A stretch of 64,000 nucleotides of DNA from Burkholderia anthina. GTDB lineage: Bacteria; Pseudomonadota; Gammaproteobacteria; Burkholderiales; Burkholderiaceae. Below the pieces are notes generated by a model. It did no database searches, was not told where the DNA came from, and saw nothing but the letters and a program-made list of their open reading frames with translations. Each line of letters opens with the position of its first letter. The stretch's first letter is position 1. Positions 16,972 to 25,650 of this stretch are shown in pieces. The position numbers and the translations under genes were made by a program. Location: contig NZ_CABVLY010000001.1 in assembly GCF_902498995.1 (NCBI RefSeq), positions 434,001-498,000 on the forward strand. Reading direction: 5' to 3'.

Positions 16972-17880
16972 TCAACCGGCGCGAGCGGGGCGCGGGGCCG
17001 TGGCGACCGACGAGCGCCGCCCGAGCATGACGGTCGCGATCACGGCGGCCGCGAACAGCCACGTCGACGACGTCACCGTCTCGCCGAACAGCAGCGCGGA
17101 AAAGGCGATCGTGAAGAAGATCTGCAGCAATTGCACCTGGCCGACGCGCGCGATGCCGCCCATCGCAAGCCCCGCATACCACGCGAAAAAGCCGATGAAT
17201 TGCGAAAAGAGGGTTACATAGCCGAATGCGAGCCACGTGCGCAGCGCGAGCGGGCCGGGGTGCGCGGCGTGCTGCATCCATGCGAGCCAGCCGACCGGCA
17301 GCACGAGGAACGGCGCGGACACGACGAGCGCCCAGCAGATCACCTGCCAGCCGCCGATCTGGCGTGCGAGGCGCGCGCCTTCGGCATAGCCGAGCGCGCC
17401 GATGCCGACCGCGACGAGCATCAGCGCGTCGCCCGCCTGCACGGTGCCGCCGCCGTCGCGCAACGCGAACGCGATCACGAGCGCGCTGCCGGCCAGCGCG
17501 CTGGCCCAGAACGCCTTCGACGGCCGTTCGTGCGACAGCCATGCCGCATACAGCGCGACGAACAGCGGCTGCAGGCCGTTGACGACGGCGCCGTGCGACG
17601 CAGGCACGGTTTTCATCGCCCACGCGGAGAACACCGGATACGCGATGATCACGCCGGCCGACACGACCGCGAGGCTTTTCAGTTGCGCGCGGGTGGGCAG
17701 CCGTTCGCGGCGCCACCACAGCAGCAGAGCGGCCGGCACCGACGCGGCGAGCGCGCGGCCGAGCCCGTTGAGCAGCGGATTGAGTTCGGAGACGACGATA
17801 CGCGTCATCGGCAGCGTCAGGCTGAAGATCATGACGCCGATGAGGCCGAGCAGCATGCCCCGGGTTTCGCGCGAATTCAT
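16972..17880 (-). CDS. EamA/DMT-family transporter
   Basis: This 302-residue protein has ten predicted membrane helices in two EamA repeats, the second beginning near residue 150. Helix 1 (MLLGLIGVMIFSLTLPMTR) and the repeat-ending segments GLQPLFVALYAAWL and VQLLQIFFTIAFSALLFGE are typical of drug/metabolite exporters. Substrate is unknown; the company of an aminotransferase and RidA suggests export of an amino acid or derived acid. The ATG at 17880 has a GGAG site. It lies upstream of the aminotransferase gene on the same strand with a 152-base gap that holds its own promoter candidate. Confidence 0.87.
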   Translation of the reverse strand: MNSRETRGMLLGLIGVMIFSLTLPMTRIVVSELNPLLNGLGRALAASVPAALLLWWRRERLPTRAQLKSLAVVSAGVIIAYPVFSAWAMKTVPASHGAVVNGLQPLFVALYAAWLSHERPSKAFWASALAGSALVIAFALRDGGGTVQAGDALMLVAVGIGALGYAEGARLARQIGGWQVICWALVVSAPFLVLPVGWLAWMQHAAHPGPLALRTWLAFGYVTLFSQFIGFFAWYAGLAMGGIARVGQVQLLQIFFTIAFSALLFGETVTSSTWLFAAAVIATVMLGRRSSVATAPRPARAG

Positions 17881-17946
17881 GTCGTGGGTGTCTCCGTATT
17901 CGTGAGGTGCATCGGGTGTAACGGGAGGGCGGCCGGGCGTGCAGCG

Positions 17947-18639
17947 TCAGCGCAGCGTGCGCGCGCCCTGCGGCGTGTCGAATTCCGCGGTGAGCGCGGG
18001 CGGGCCGTCGGCGGTCTCGAGATCGAGCAGGTGGGCGGCGCCGAGCCAGTCGAGTTGTTCGCGAAGTGCATCCGCGCGCGGGTGGGCGCCCTTGAGCGCC
18101 TTCAGCGCGACGCCGTCGCTCGGCAGCGATTCGGCCGGGTGGCGCGGGCTGTCCCACTGGATCAGCGACGGCAGCAGACCGTCGCCGGCGCCTTGCCATG
18201 CGGGGAACGCGCCGTCGTCGGGCACCGTGAGGCCCCAGCCGAGGTCGCCGCGCCGCATCGCGACGAGCGGTGCGATCCGGGCCGGATACTGGCTTTGCCA
18301 CAATGCGAGCTGGCGCGGGCGGTCGACGCGCGCGACCCAGTGCGCGAGGAACGGCCCCTGCGCGAGCCGTTCGCGCATCGCCGGATCGTCGAGGCCGAAC
18401 AGCCGCGCGCGCGGCGGCGCGCCGTCGTCGCCCGTGGCGGGCGCGTCCGGATCGATCGAGATCACTTCGAGGTACAGGCCGCCCCATGCGCCGAACAGCG
18501 CGTTATGGGTGCGCATCAGCGGATGGCGGCCGCCGCCGGCCGGTTCGATGCCGAGCGCGTCGGCGACGTGGCGCACGCCTTCGTCGAGCGTGCGCGCGGC
18601 GATCACGAGATGGTCGAGGGTCAGGGAGCGGGCTGGCAT
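17947..18639 (-). CDS. VOC-superfamily (glyoxalase-like domain) protein
   Basis: The 230-residue protein begins LTLDHLVIAARTLDEGVRHVADALG, here split as LTLDHLVIAARTLDEG and VRHVADALG, the opening strand-helix of a glyoxalase-type VOC module with its metal-binding histidine. HPLMRTHNALFGAW and LYLEVISIDPDAP follow, the latter with the second-strand glutamate. The length fits the Glyoxalase_3-like family of unassigned function. The frame stays open far upstream, but the ATG at 18639 starts the conserved domain. It is divergent from the MocR gene and lies upstream of the EamA gene. Confidence 0.82.
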   Translation of the reverse strand: MPARSLTLDHLVIAARTLDEGVRHVADALGIEPAGGGRHPLMRTHNALFGAWGGLYLEVISIDPDAPATGDDGAPPRARLFGLDDPAMRERLAQGPFLAHWVARVDRPRQLALWQSQYPARIAPLVAMRRGDLGWGLTVPDDGAFPAWQGAGDGLLPSLIQWDSPRHPAESLPSDGVALKALKGAHPRADALREQLDWLGAAHLLDLETADGPPALTAEFDTPQGARTLR

Positions 18640-18792
18640 GAACGTCGGTCGGGAAGCGAAAGTGTCATGGTAGTCGGGCGAGGTGCCGGGCGGTTGCGGA
18701 ACCGGCCGGGGCACGGGCGGCGCTGCAGGCCAGCCGGCGCGGCGCCAGTGCGGCAGGGCCGCAGCGACGGCCGCATGATCGCCATTCCGGTC

Positions 18793-18855
18793 AACTGTAA
18801 TCGTCCGCACCGGCACAGTAACGGTACAATCGCTGCGATAGCCTTCGGTACAGTT
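18793..18855. promoter_or_regulatory. Repeats and promoter upstream of the MocR gene
   Basis: Three related 9-mers lie in direct orientation: CGGCACAGT (18811), CGGTACAAT (18822) and CGGTACAGT (18846). AACTGTA (18793) and TACAGTT (18849) also form an inverted pair. CGGTACAAT contains a TACAAT -10 box, so one copy is probably simply the promoter. The other copies flank it at 11 and 24 bases and could be an autoregulatory operator. Confidence 0.4.
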
Positions 18856-18868
18856 GGAGCCACCGCCC

Positions 18869-20329
18869 ATGTCCACCGTTTCCCTCGCCCAGATTCCCGC
18901 GCCGCACGACACGGCCACGCTCACGCTCGTCGACCAGCTCGTCCAGTGGGCGCGGCGCCGCATCGACGAGCGCGTGTTCCGGCCCGGCATGCGCATGCCG
19001 TCGATCCGCAAGCTCGCGCTCGACAAGAGCGTGTCGCGTTTCACCGTCGTCGAGGCGTACGAACGGCTCGTCGCGCAGGGGTATCTCGATTCGCGGCGGG
19101 GCTCCGGTTTCTACGTGCGCGAGCGCACGGCCGTCGGCCCGCAGCCGGTCGACAGCGTGGCGCGCGTGGCGGAGGCCACGCCGGTACACAACACGATCGA
19201 CGTCGTCTGGCTGCTGCGCAACATGCTGCATACCGCCAGTCCGGAAAAGGGGCCGGGTCTGGGCTACCTGCCGGGCCGCTGGCTCGACGGCGAGCTGATC
19301 ACCGGCTCGCTGCGCGCGCTCGGGCGCCAGGCGGGCGCGCAGATGCTCGGCTTCGGCACGCCGCAGGGTTTCCTGCCGCTGCGCCAGCAACTGCAGACGC
19401 GGCTCGCGGAAGTCGAGATCGGCGCGAAGCCCGAGCAGCTCGTGCTGGTGTCGGGCATCACGCAGGCGATCGACCTGATCTCGCGGATCTACGTGCAGCC
19501 CGGCGACGCGGTGATCGTCGGCGACCCCGCGTGGTTCCAGATGTTCGGCCGTTTCGCATCGCAGGGCGCGCAGCTCGTCGGGATGCCGTATACGCCGGAC
19601 GGCCCCGATCTCGACGCGCTGGAAACGCTCGTGCAGATGTGGCGGCCGAAGATGCTCGTGATCAACTCGGTGCTGCAGAACCCGACCGGCACGTCGCTGT
19701 CGGCCGCGCAGGCGTTCCGGATCCTGAAGCTCGCGGAGGCGTACGACTTCCTCGTCGTCGAGGACGACGTGTACGGCGATCTGTGTCCGCCGAGCTATCC
19801 GGCCACGAGGCTCGCGAGCCTCGACCAGTTGAAGCGCGTGATCTACCTCGGCAGTTACTCGAAGACGCTCGCGGCGAACCTGCGGGTCGGCTACGTCGCA
19901 TGCGCGCCGGAGATCGCGAAGGCGATCACCGACCAGAAAATGCTGGTCGGAATGACGACGCCGGAGCTCAACGAGCGCGTGCTTTACAAGATCCTGACCG
20001 AAGGGCATTACCGGCGCCACGTCGAGCGCCTGCGCGCGCGGCTCGACGGCGTGCGCGACAAGACCGCGCGGATGCTCGAGCGCACCGGGCTGAAGCTCTT
20101 CACGATGCCCGCGGCCGGGATGTTCCTGTGGGCCGATACGGGCGTCGATTCGGACGCGCTCGCGGCCGCCGCGCACGAGGCAGGATTCCTGCTGACGCCG
20201 GGAAGCCTGTTCTCGCCGCAGCAGTCGCCGTCGACGTGGACGCGCTTTAACGTCGCGAACTGCGGCGATCCGGCGCTGCCGGGGTTTCTCGCGCGCTATA
20301 TCGAATCGGCGGCGCGGCGCGCATCGTGA
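18869..20329 (+). CDS. MocR-type regulator (GntR helix-turn-helix fused to aminotransferase fold)
   Basis: The 486-residue protein has an N-terminal GntR winged helix (residues ~10-80; PSIRKLALDKSVSRFTVVEA, YLDSRRGSGFYV) and a C-terminal aminotransferase-like domain with a retained PLP-type lysine in YLGSYSKTLAANLRVGY near residue 332. MocR proteins sense PLP or PLP-adducts and regulate vitamin B6, GABA or amino-acid metabolism genes. The nearest candidates are the minus-strand group 14220-18639. The ATG at 18869 follows a GGAG; the frame extends five codons further upstream. Confidence 0.92.
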   Translation: MSTVSLAQIPAPHDTATLTLVDQLVQWARRRIDERVFRPGMRMPSIRKLALDKSVSRFTVVEAYERLVAQGYLDSRRGSGFYVRERTAVGPQPVDSVARVAEATPVHNTIDVVWLLRNMLHTASPEKGPGLGYLPGRWLDGELITGSLRALGRQAGAQMLGFGTPQGFLPLRQQLQTRLAEVEIGAKPEQLVLVSGITQAIDLISRIYVQPGDAVIVGDPAWFQMFGRFASQGAQLVGMPYTPDGPDLDALETLVQMWRPKMLVINSVLQNPTGTSLSAAQAFRILKLAEAYDFLVVEDDVYGDLCPPSYPATRLASLDQLKRVIYLGSYSKTLAANLRVGYVACAPEIAKAITDQKMLVGMTTPELNERVLYKILTEGHYRRHVERLRARLDGVRDKTARMLERTGLKLFTMPAAGMFLWADTGVDSDALAAAAHEAGFLLTPGSLFSPQQSPSTWTRFNVANCGDPALPGFLARYIESAARRAS

Positions 20330-20347
20330 CGCGGCGGCGCGCCGCCC

Positions 20348-20375
20348 CTTGAAATCGCGGCGAGCGGCCCCAGAT
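20348..20375 (+). promoter_or_regulatory. Sigma-32 (RpoH) heat-shock promoter of htpG
   Basis: CTTGAAA (20348-20354) and CCCCAGAT (20368-20375), separated by 13 bases, match the sigma-32 consensus CTTGAAA-N11 to 16-CCCCATNT with one mismatch. They lie 111 bases before the htpG start, so transcription would begin near 20382 with an untranslated leader of about 100 bases. Confidence 0.85.
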
Positions 20376-20485
20376 ACCCGCGCAAACCGCTTGCGCCAGG
20401 CGGTTGTCCTTGACGGGCCCGCCGGCATCGCGCGCCGGGCGCCCGCGCCACACCATTCAAGTTCAAGTAAGAGGAAACAGCATCC

Positions 20486-22384
20486 ATGGCACACGAAACG
20501 ATGAGCTTTCAGGCAGAGGTCAAGCAACTCCTCCACCTGATGATTCATTCGCTCTACAGCAACAAGGAAATCTTCCTGCGCGAACTGGTGTCGAACGCGT
20601 CCGACGCGGCCGACAAGCTGCGTTTCGAAGCGCTCGCGAACAACGCGCTGTACGAGAACGATCCGAACCTGCGTATCCGCATCGGCTTCGACAAGGCCGC
20701 GCGCACGATCACGATCGAGGACAACGGCATCGGCATGAGCCGCGACGAGGCGATCGCGAACCTCGGCACGATCGCGCGTTCGGGCACCAAGGAATTCTTC
20801 ACGAAGCTGTCCGGCGACCAGCAGAAGGACGCGGCGCTGATCGGCCAGTTCGGCGTCGGCTTCTACTCGGGTTTCATCGTCGCCGACCGGATCATCGTCG
20901 AGACCCGCCGTGCGGGCCTGCCGGCAAGCGAAGCGGTGCGCTGGGAAAGCGCGGGCGAGGGCGATTTCACGATCGACGCGATCGAGCGCGCGCAGCGCGG
21001 CACGACGATCACGCTGCACCTGCGCGAAGGCGAGGACGAACTGCTGTCGTCGCACCGCCTGAAGTCGATCATCCAGAAGTATTCCGATCACATCGCGCTG
21101 CCGATCCTGATGCAGAAGGAAGAGTGGGATCAGGAAAAGGGCGAGATGGTCCTGAAGGACGAGGACGAAACCGTCAACCAGGCGAGCGCGCTGTGGACGC
21201 GTTCGAAGAGCGACGTCACCGACGAGCAGTACACGCAGTTCTACCAGCACATCGCGCACGACCATCAGGATCCGCTCACGTGGACGCACAACCGCGTCGA
21301 GGGCCGCAGCGAATACACGCAGCTGCTGTTCGTGCCGGCACACGCGCCGTTCGACCTGTGGAACCGCGACTATCGCGGCGGCCTGAAGCTGTACGTGAAG
21401 CGCGTGTTCATCATGGACGACGCCGAGCAGTTGCTGCCGCAATACCTGCGTTTCGTGAAGGGCGTCGTCGATTCGGCCGACCTGCCGCTGAACGTGTCGC
21501 GTGAAATCCTGCAGGAAAGCCGCGACGTGAAGGCGATCCGCGAAGGCGTGACCAAGCGTGCGCTGTCGATGCTCGAAGAGCTCGCGAACGCGGAAGAGGA
21601 TGCCGGCAAGGAGAAGTACAGGACGTTCTGGGGCGCCTTCGGCCAGGTGCTGAAGGAGGGCCTCGGCGAGGATCACGCGAACCGCGAGCGCATCGCGAAG
21701 CTGCTGCGCTTCGCGTCGACGCACGGCGACACCGACGCGCAGGACGTGTCGCTTGCCGACTACGTGTCGCGCATGAAGCCCGAGCAGAGCAAGATCTACT
21801 ACGTGACCGCCGATACGTGGCAGGCCGCGAAGAACAGCCCGCATCTCGAAGTGTTCCGCAAGAAGGGCGTCGAGGTGCTGCTGCTGACCGATCGCGTCGA
21901 CGAATGGATGCTGTCGTTCCTGCATGAATTCGACGGCAAGCCGCTCGCGAGCGTCGCGCGCGGCGATCTCGACCTCGGCGAGCTGAACGACGACGAGAAG
22001 AAGGCTCAGGAGCAGGCGGGCGAGGCGATCAAGCCGGTCGTCGAGAAGATGAAGGAAGCGCTCGGCGACAAGGTGAAGGAAGTGCGCGTCACGTTCCGGC
22101 TGACCGATTCGCCGTCGTGTCTCGTCGCGGACGACAACGACATGAGCGGCTACCTGCAGCGGATGCTGAAAGCGGCCGGTCAGAACGCGCCGGCGATGCA
22201 GCCGATCCTCGAGATCAACCCCGAGCACGCGCTCGTGAAGCAGCTGAACGCCGACAGCGCCAATTTCGGCGACTGGTGCCATCTGCTGTTCGATCAGGCG
22301 TTGCTGGCCGAAGGCGGGATGCTCGACGATCCGGCGAGCTTCGTGAAACGGACCAACGCGCTGCTGCTGTCGCGCACCGCGTGA
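20486..22384 (+). CDS. htpG: Chaperone HtpG (bacterial Hsp90)
   Basis: The 632-residue cytosolic Hsp90 has an N-terminal GHKL ATPase with [17 protein letters not shown] near residue 31, [22 protein letters not shown] and [15 protein letters not shown]. The middle domain carries the catalytic-arginine loop [17 protein letters not shown] near 330. The C-terminal dimerisation domain closes the protein. It assists folding of client proteins under heat stress. AAGAGGAAAC precedes the ATG, and a sigma-32 promoter lies upstream. ubiC begins 8 bases after the stop. Confidence 0.97.
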   Translation: MAHETMSFQAEVKQLLHLMIHSLYSNKEIFLRELVSNASDAADKLRFEALANNALYENDPNLRIRIGFDKAARTITIEDNGIGMSRDEAIANLGTIARSGTKEFFTKLSGDQQKDAALIGQFGVGFYSGFIVADRIIVETRRAGLPASEAVRWESAGEGDFTIDAIERAQRGTTITLHLREGEDELLSSHRLKSIIQKYSDHIALPILMQKEEWDQEKGEMVLKDEDETVNQASALWTRSKSDVTDEQYTQFYQHIAHDHQDPLTWTHNRVEGRSEYTQLLFVPAHAPFDLWNRDYRGGLKLYVKRVFIMDDAEQLLPQYLRFVKGVVDSADLPLNVSREILQESRDVKAIREGVTKRALSMLEELANAEEDAGKEKYRTFWGAFGQVLKEGLGEDHANRERIAKLLRFASTHGDTDAQDVSLADYVSRMKPEQSKIYYVTADTWQAAKNSPHLEVFRKKGVEVLLLTDRVDEWMLSFLHEFDGKPLASVARGDLDLGELNDDEKKAQEQAGEAIKPVVEKMKEALGDKVKEVRVTFRLTDSPSCLVADDNDMSGYLQRMLKAAGQNAPAMQPILEINPEHALVKQLNADSANFGDWCHLLFDQALLAEGGMLDDPASFVKRTNALLLSRTA

Positions 22385-22392
22385 CCGTGCGG

Positions 22393-22989
22393 ATGCGATT
22401 CGACGGCGCACAGGCGGGCTGGCGCGACACGCCCCGGCCCGGCTGCACGCTCGACCAGCGCGACTGGCTGACGCGCGGCGGCTCGCTGACCGCGCATCTC
22501 GCGCGGCTCGGCAGCGTGAAGGTGCGCGTGACGCGCGAGGCCGTCGATTGTCCGTGGTTCGACGAGCCGGCGGCGCTCGGCAGTGCGCCGCGCGCGCCGA
22601 TGTGGGTGCGCGAGGTGATCCTGTCGGTCGACGGCACGCCGTACGTCGCCGCGCACAGCATCGCGCCGCTCGCGGCCAGCAAGGGCGTATGGCAGGCGAT
22701 GCGGCGGCTGCGCACGCGGCCGCTCGCGGAGCTGCTGTACAGCGATCCGCAGGTCGAGCGCTCGGTGCTCGTCAGCCGGCGCGTGATCGCCGGGCATCCG
22801 CTCTACACGCTTGCGAGCCATGCACTGGGCGGCGAGCGTGCACCGCATGCGTTCGCCGCGCGGCGCTCGGTGTTTCAGCGGCACGGCAAGCCGTTGATGG
22901 TCACCGAATGCATGCTGCCCGCGCTGTGGCGTCATCTCGATGCGCACGGCGACGGCCCGCGATCCGTCGGGCCGCGCGGAGGCGTGTGA
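22393..22989 (+). CDS. ubiC: Chorismate pyruvate-lyase
   Basis: The 198-residue enzyme converts chorismate to 4-hydroxybenzoate and pyruvate, the first committed step of ubiquinone synthesis. UbiC hallmarks include [12 protein letters not shown] near residue 25, a substrate arginine in MWVREVIL near 72, and the [16 protein letters not shown] segment near 165, whose glutamate is catalytic in E. coli. The ATG at 22393 is preferred; a GTG at 22381 would overlap the htpG stop as GTGA. The next gene starts inside the ubiC stop. Sharing a transcript with a heat-shock gene is unusual for ubiC. Confidence 0.9.
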   Translation: MRFDGAQAGWRDTPRPGCTLDQRDWLTRGGSLTAHLARLGSVKVRVTREAVDCPWFDEPAALGSAPRAPMWVREVILSVDGTPYVAAHSIAPLAASKGVWQAMRRLRTRPLAELLYSDPQVERSVLVSRRVIAGHPLYTLASHALGGERAPHAFAARRSVFQRHGKPLMVTECMLPALWRHLDAHGDGPRSVGPRGGV

Positions 22990-23465
22990 TGCTGCAAGGC
23001 TTTGCGCCGGTCGTCGGGCCGAATACGCACACGATGATTCTCGGCAGCTTCCCGGGCGAGGCGTCGCTCGATGCCGCGCAGTATTACGCGCATCCGCGCA
23101 ACCAGTTCTGGCGGCTGTTGGGCGCGGTGCTCGACGCGCCGGGGCTGCACGAGCTTGCGTATGACGCGCGGCTCGAGCGCGTGCTGTCGCACGGCATCGG
23201 CATCTGGGATGTGCTCGATGCCTGCCATCGCGAAGGCAGTCTCGATTCCGCGATCCGCAATGCGAAGCCGAACGACTTCGCGTCGTTGCGCGAGCATGCG
23301 CCGCTGCTGAGGAAGGTGTGCTTCAACGGGAAGACGGCGGGGCGATTTGCCGACGTGATCGGGCAGGCCGGGTACGACACGCTCGTGCTGCCGTCGTCGA
23401 GCCCGGCGAATGCGATGTTGTCGTTCGAGCAGAAGCTCGTGCAGTGGCGGGCGATACCCGATTGA
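22989..23465 (+). CDS. DNA-deoxyinosine glycosylase (uracil-DNA glycosylase superfamily)
   Basis: The 158-residue protein has the family 6 (HDG-like) pattern of the uracil glycosylase superfamily: MILGSFPGEASL near residue 16, YYAHPRNQFWRLLG near 32 and LPSSSPANAM near 135. Characterised relatives excise hypoxanthine from deaminated adenine rather than uracil. Its ATG shares the A of the ubiC stop (TGATG overlap), indicating translational coupling. The stop is convergent with the small membrane protein at 23510. Confidence 0.88.
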   Translation: MLQGFAPVVGPNTHTMILGSFPGEASLDAAQYYAHPRNQFWRLLGAVLDAPGLHELAYDARLERVLSHGIGIWDVLDACHREGSLDSAIRNAKPNDFASLREHAPLLRKVCFNGKTAGRFADVIGQAGYDTLVLPSSSPANAMLSFEQKLVQWRAIPD

Positions 23466-23509
23466 CACCGAATCGAGCGGCGGCAGCGCCGATTGCCGCC
23501 GACGCTCAC

Positions 23510-23764
23510 CTACTTGTCCTTGCCCCATCGCCACCGGGGCTTTTCACCCTTGATCCAGCACACGACGGTCAATAGCGCGACCAGCGCCACGATGCACGCG
23601 CCGTACGCGACCGGCGACCGGTGCGGTGGCACCAGCCACGCGCTCGCGATGATCCCGATCACGAACAGCAGTACCACCACCCACCCTTGCCACGCGACCG
23701 GCAACCCCCATCCCCAGCCGTAGCGTTTCGCAGGGAACCAGATCTTCTTGTCGTTCGAGGTCAT
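23510..23764 (-). CDS. Small membrane protein, two helices, function unknown
   Basis: The 84-residue product has two predicted membrane helices (about residues 27-45 and 52-68) between charged ends: MTSNDKKIWFPAKRYGWGWG at the start and KGEKPRWRWGKDK at the end. The first 20 residues are rich in Trp, Gly and basic residues. I recognise no family. A GAGG ribosome-binding site precedes the ATG. It lies 19 bases downstream of the toxin gene on the same strand and might be read from the toxin-antitoxin transcript. Confidence 0.75.
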   Translation of the reverse strand: MTSNDKKIWFPAKRYGWGWGLPVAWQGWVVVLLFVIGIIASAWLVPPHRSPVAYGACIVALVALLTVVCWIKGEKPRWRWGKDK

Positions 23765-23783
23765 GTGATTCCTCGTCGTCTCG

Positions 23784-24092
23784 TCAGTGGTAGTCGCTTT
23801 CCCGCTGATGGCGGACCGCAAGGATCGTCACCGTTTGGCCGTCGTCGATCTCGAACAAGGCGACGTAGCCGGATGCGCCGAATGGAATGATCAGTTCCCG
23901 GAGAAACGGCATGGACGGATGAACTTTGCGGCAGGTGAACGGCGACGATTCGAGCGTGGCGATTCCTGACGCAATGGCTGCCAACGCGCGTTCAGCCCGT
24001 TCGACCTCCGCATCGTCACGGTCGACGACGAAAGCATAAAGCCGGTCCAGGTCGTCCGAGGCGCCGGACGTAAAGCGAACCGTATAGGTCAT
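23784..24092 (-). CDS. RelE/ParE-family toxin
   Basis: The 102-residue basic protein fits the ParE/RelE fold: an opening strand MTYTVRFTSGASDDLDRLYA, two helices, then a beta-sheet with CRKVHPSMPFLRELIIPFG near residue 54 and the closing strand TVTILAVRHQRESDYH. ParE members poison DNA gyrase while RelE members cut mRNA at the ribosome; sequence alone does not decide, though the length and the ending RHQRE favour ParE. Its ATG overlaps the antitoxin stop by four bases (ATGA), the normal antitoxin-first order. Base composition is a little less GC-rich than its neighbours. Confidence 0.85.
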   Translation of the reverse strand: MTYTVRFTSGASDDLDRLYAFVVDRDDAEVERAERALAAIASGIATLESSPFTCRKVHPSMPFLRELIIPFGASGYVALFEIDDGQTVTILAVRHQRESDYH

Positions 24093-24367
24093 CGAGTCTG
24101 CCGCTTCCGGTCACGCAGCGTATCGAGTCGTCGACCCAGCCGTTCCAGCACTTCGGACGAAGCGACATACTTGCCGGTCCGTCGAGCTTCATCTCGCGAC
24201 GCAATGCCGCGCGCAATGAATTCGCTTTGGAGACGTCGACGTTCGATGCCTTCGCGAATCGATTGCTCGACGAAGCTCGACAGCGATTCGCCTTCCTGAA
24301 GGACATTCTCGGCGGCATCGCGCAATTCCGGTTCGACCCGGACAGATGGAAAAGTCGCAGTTTTCAT
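24089..24367 (-). CDS. Antitoxin, ribbon-helix-helix type
   Basis: The 92-residue acidic-to-neutral protein has an N-terminal ribbon-helix-helix pattern: strand ATFPSVRVEPELRDAAENVL and helix ESLSSFVEQSIREGIERR. The C-terminal part ASRDEARRTGKYVASSEVLE is the likely toxin-wrapping tail. It should bind DNA as a dimer and repress its own operon. The ATG at 24367 is preferred over an open frame reaching further upstream, because it starts the conserved strand and lies 15 bases from a perfect palindrome. It overlaps the toxin start by four bases. Confidence 0.82.
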   Translation of the reverse strand: MKTATFPSVRVEPELRDAAENVLQEGESLSSFVEQSIREGIERRRLQSEFIARGIASRDEARRTGKYVASSEVLERLGRRLDTLRDRKRQTR

Positions 24368-24382
24368 CGTGGCCCCTTTTGC

Positions 24383-24396
24383 ATCGCAATTGCGAT
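24383..24396. promoter_or_regulatory. Perfect 14-base palindrome, likely antitoxin operator
   Basis: ATCGCAATTGCGAT is a perfect palindrome ending 15 bases before the antitoxin start. On the minus strand a GATAAT -10-like hexamer lies immediately upstream of it, so a bound dimer would block transcription near the start point. This is the normal layout for an autoregulated toxin-antitoxin operon. Confidence 0.65.
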
Positions 24397-24534
24397 ACAT
24401 TATCCCGCATGCCCGTGTCGCCTGCAAGTCACCCGAATGGCCGGCCGACGGACCGCGCACGCCTCCTGCGGTCTGGACCCCCACCAATGCTATCCTCTCG
24501 TCCGCTCATCCAGCATCACCCAGCGAGATTCAAC

Positions 24535-25452
24535 ATGACCCGACTGATCAAGCGCGCGTCCGCCGAGGCGCGCGCGTTCAAGCAACGCAAGCCGTCCGCG
24601 TACAACGGCTCCGACAAACTCCAGCCGCCGCGCTTGAAGCGCCGCCCGGAGATCGACGAACACGACGACGTGCCCGTCCTCGACGCGCCGCGCAAGCCGC
24701 GGTTCGCGCCCGTCACGTTCTCGGAAGAGCGCGGCGTGCGCTTCCTGCACTTCGGTACCGAATGGGTGCAGGGCGCGATGCGGATTTCCAAGCCGCTGCA
24801 TATCGAACTCGAGTACGCACAGCAGATGATGGCGTGGCTGCTGTTCCTCGAAACGCCCGAGCGGATCGTCCAGCTCGGGCTCGGCACTGGTGCGCTGACC
24901 AAGTTCTCGCACCGCTTCCTGCCGCACGCGAAGGTCGAGGCGGTCGAACTGAACCCGGCCGTGATCGTCGCGGCGCGCACGATGTTCGCGCTGCCGCCCG
25001 ACGATGCACGCCTCGTCGTGCACGAAGCCGACGCATGGGACTTCGTCAACGACGCGGCCAACCGCGGCACGACGGGCGCGCTGCAGATCGACCTGTACGA
25101 CGCGACCGCGCGCGGCCCGGTGCTCGACAGCGTCGCGTTCTACCGCGCGGTGCGCGGCTGCCTCGCGGATGCGGGCATCGCGACGATCAACCTGTTCGGC
25201 GACCATCCGAGCTTCGTGCGCAACATGAAGCACCTGAACGCGGCGTTCGACCACCGCGTGATCGCGCTGCCGGAAGTGCACGACGGCAACCGGATCGCGA
25301 TCGCGTTCTCGGGCCCGGCGCTCGACGTGTCGTATGCGCAACTGGAAGCCCGCGCGAAGCTGATCGAGGACACGCTGAAGCTGCCCGCGCGCAAGTGGGT
25401 GAAAGCTTTGAAAGAAACGACGGGCGCACGCGAATCCTCATTCGCGATCTGA
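24535..25452 (+). CDS. Spermidine-synthase-like methyltransferase-fold protein
   Basis: The 305-residue protein has a basic N-terminal region (about residues 1-60) and a Rossmann domain with the nucleotide-type motif IVQLGLGTGALTKF near residue 118 and VEAVELNPAVIVAAR near 140. In place of the polyamine-synthase motif it has QIDLYDATARGPVLDS near 182. The fold matches spermidine/spermine synthases, but the substrate-binding aspartates are not convincingly conserved, so polyamine synthesis is doubtful. The ATG at 24535 has no strong ribosome-binding site; an open frame extends upstream. It is divergent from the toxin-antitoxin pair. Confidence 0.75.
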   Translation: MTRLIKRASAEARAFKQRKPSAYNGSDKLQPPRLKRRPEIDEHDDVPVLDAPRKPRFAPVTFSEERGVRFLHFGTEWVQGAMRISKPLHIELEYAQQMMAWLLFLETPERIVQLGLGTGALTKFSHRFLPHAKVEAVELNPAVIVAARTMFALPPDDARLVVHEADAWDFVNDAANRGTTGALQIDLYDATARGPVLDSVAFYRAVRGCLADAGIATINLFGDHPSFVRNMKHLNAAFDHRVIALPEVHDGNRIAIAFSGPALDVSYAQLEARAKLIEDTLKLPARKWVKALKETTGARESSFAI

Positions 25453-25650
25453 CGCCCATGCGCCGGCCGCATGCCGGTGCAACCGCGTGACTAGGGGCGG
25501 ATCACCTCGGGTTCGCCCCCGCTTGACCGCGCGCTCGCGGCTCCTATACTGGCGCGAAGCCAGGGGAGCCGCAGCTTACCCGTTTTGTCGCTCCTCTCGC
25601 CGCCGTACCCGCTCAACAAGATCGATAACCGGGAAAGATGAGGAGACGTC

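Noticed and set aside
18822..18830. CGGTACAAT as a regulator-specific operator
   Set aside because: The same string occurs before uup (1354) and the cytochrome genes (32790), and TACAAT also precedes rhlE and dnaE, so it is best read as a promoter -10 element.
16840..20250. Plus-strand open frame of about 1130 codons across several genes
   Set aside because: It crosses the promoters and both strands of well-supported genes and has no domain content.
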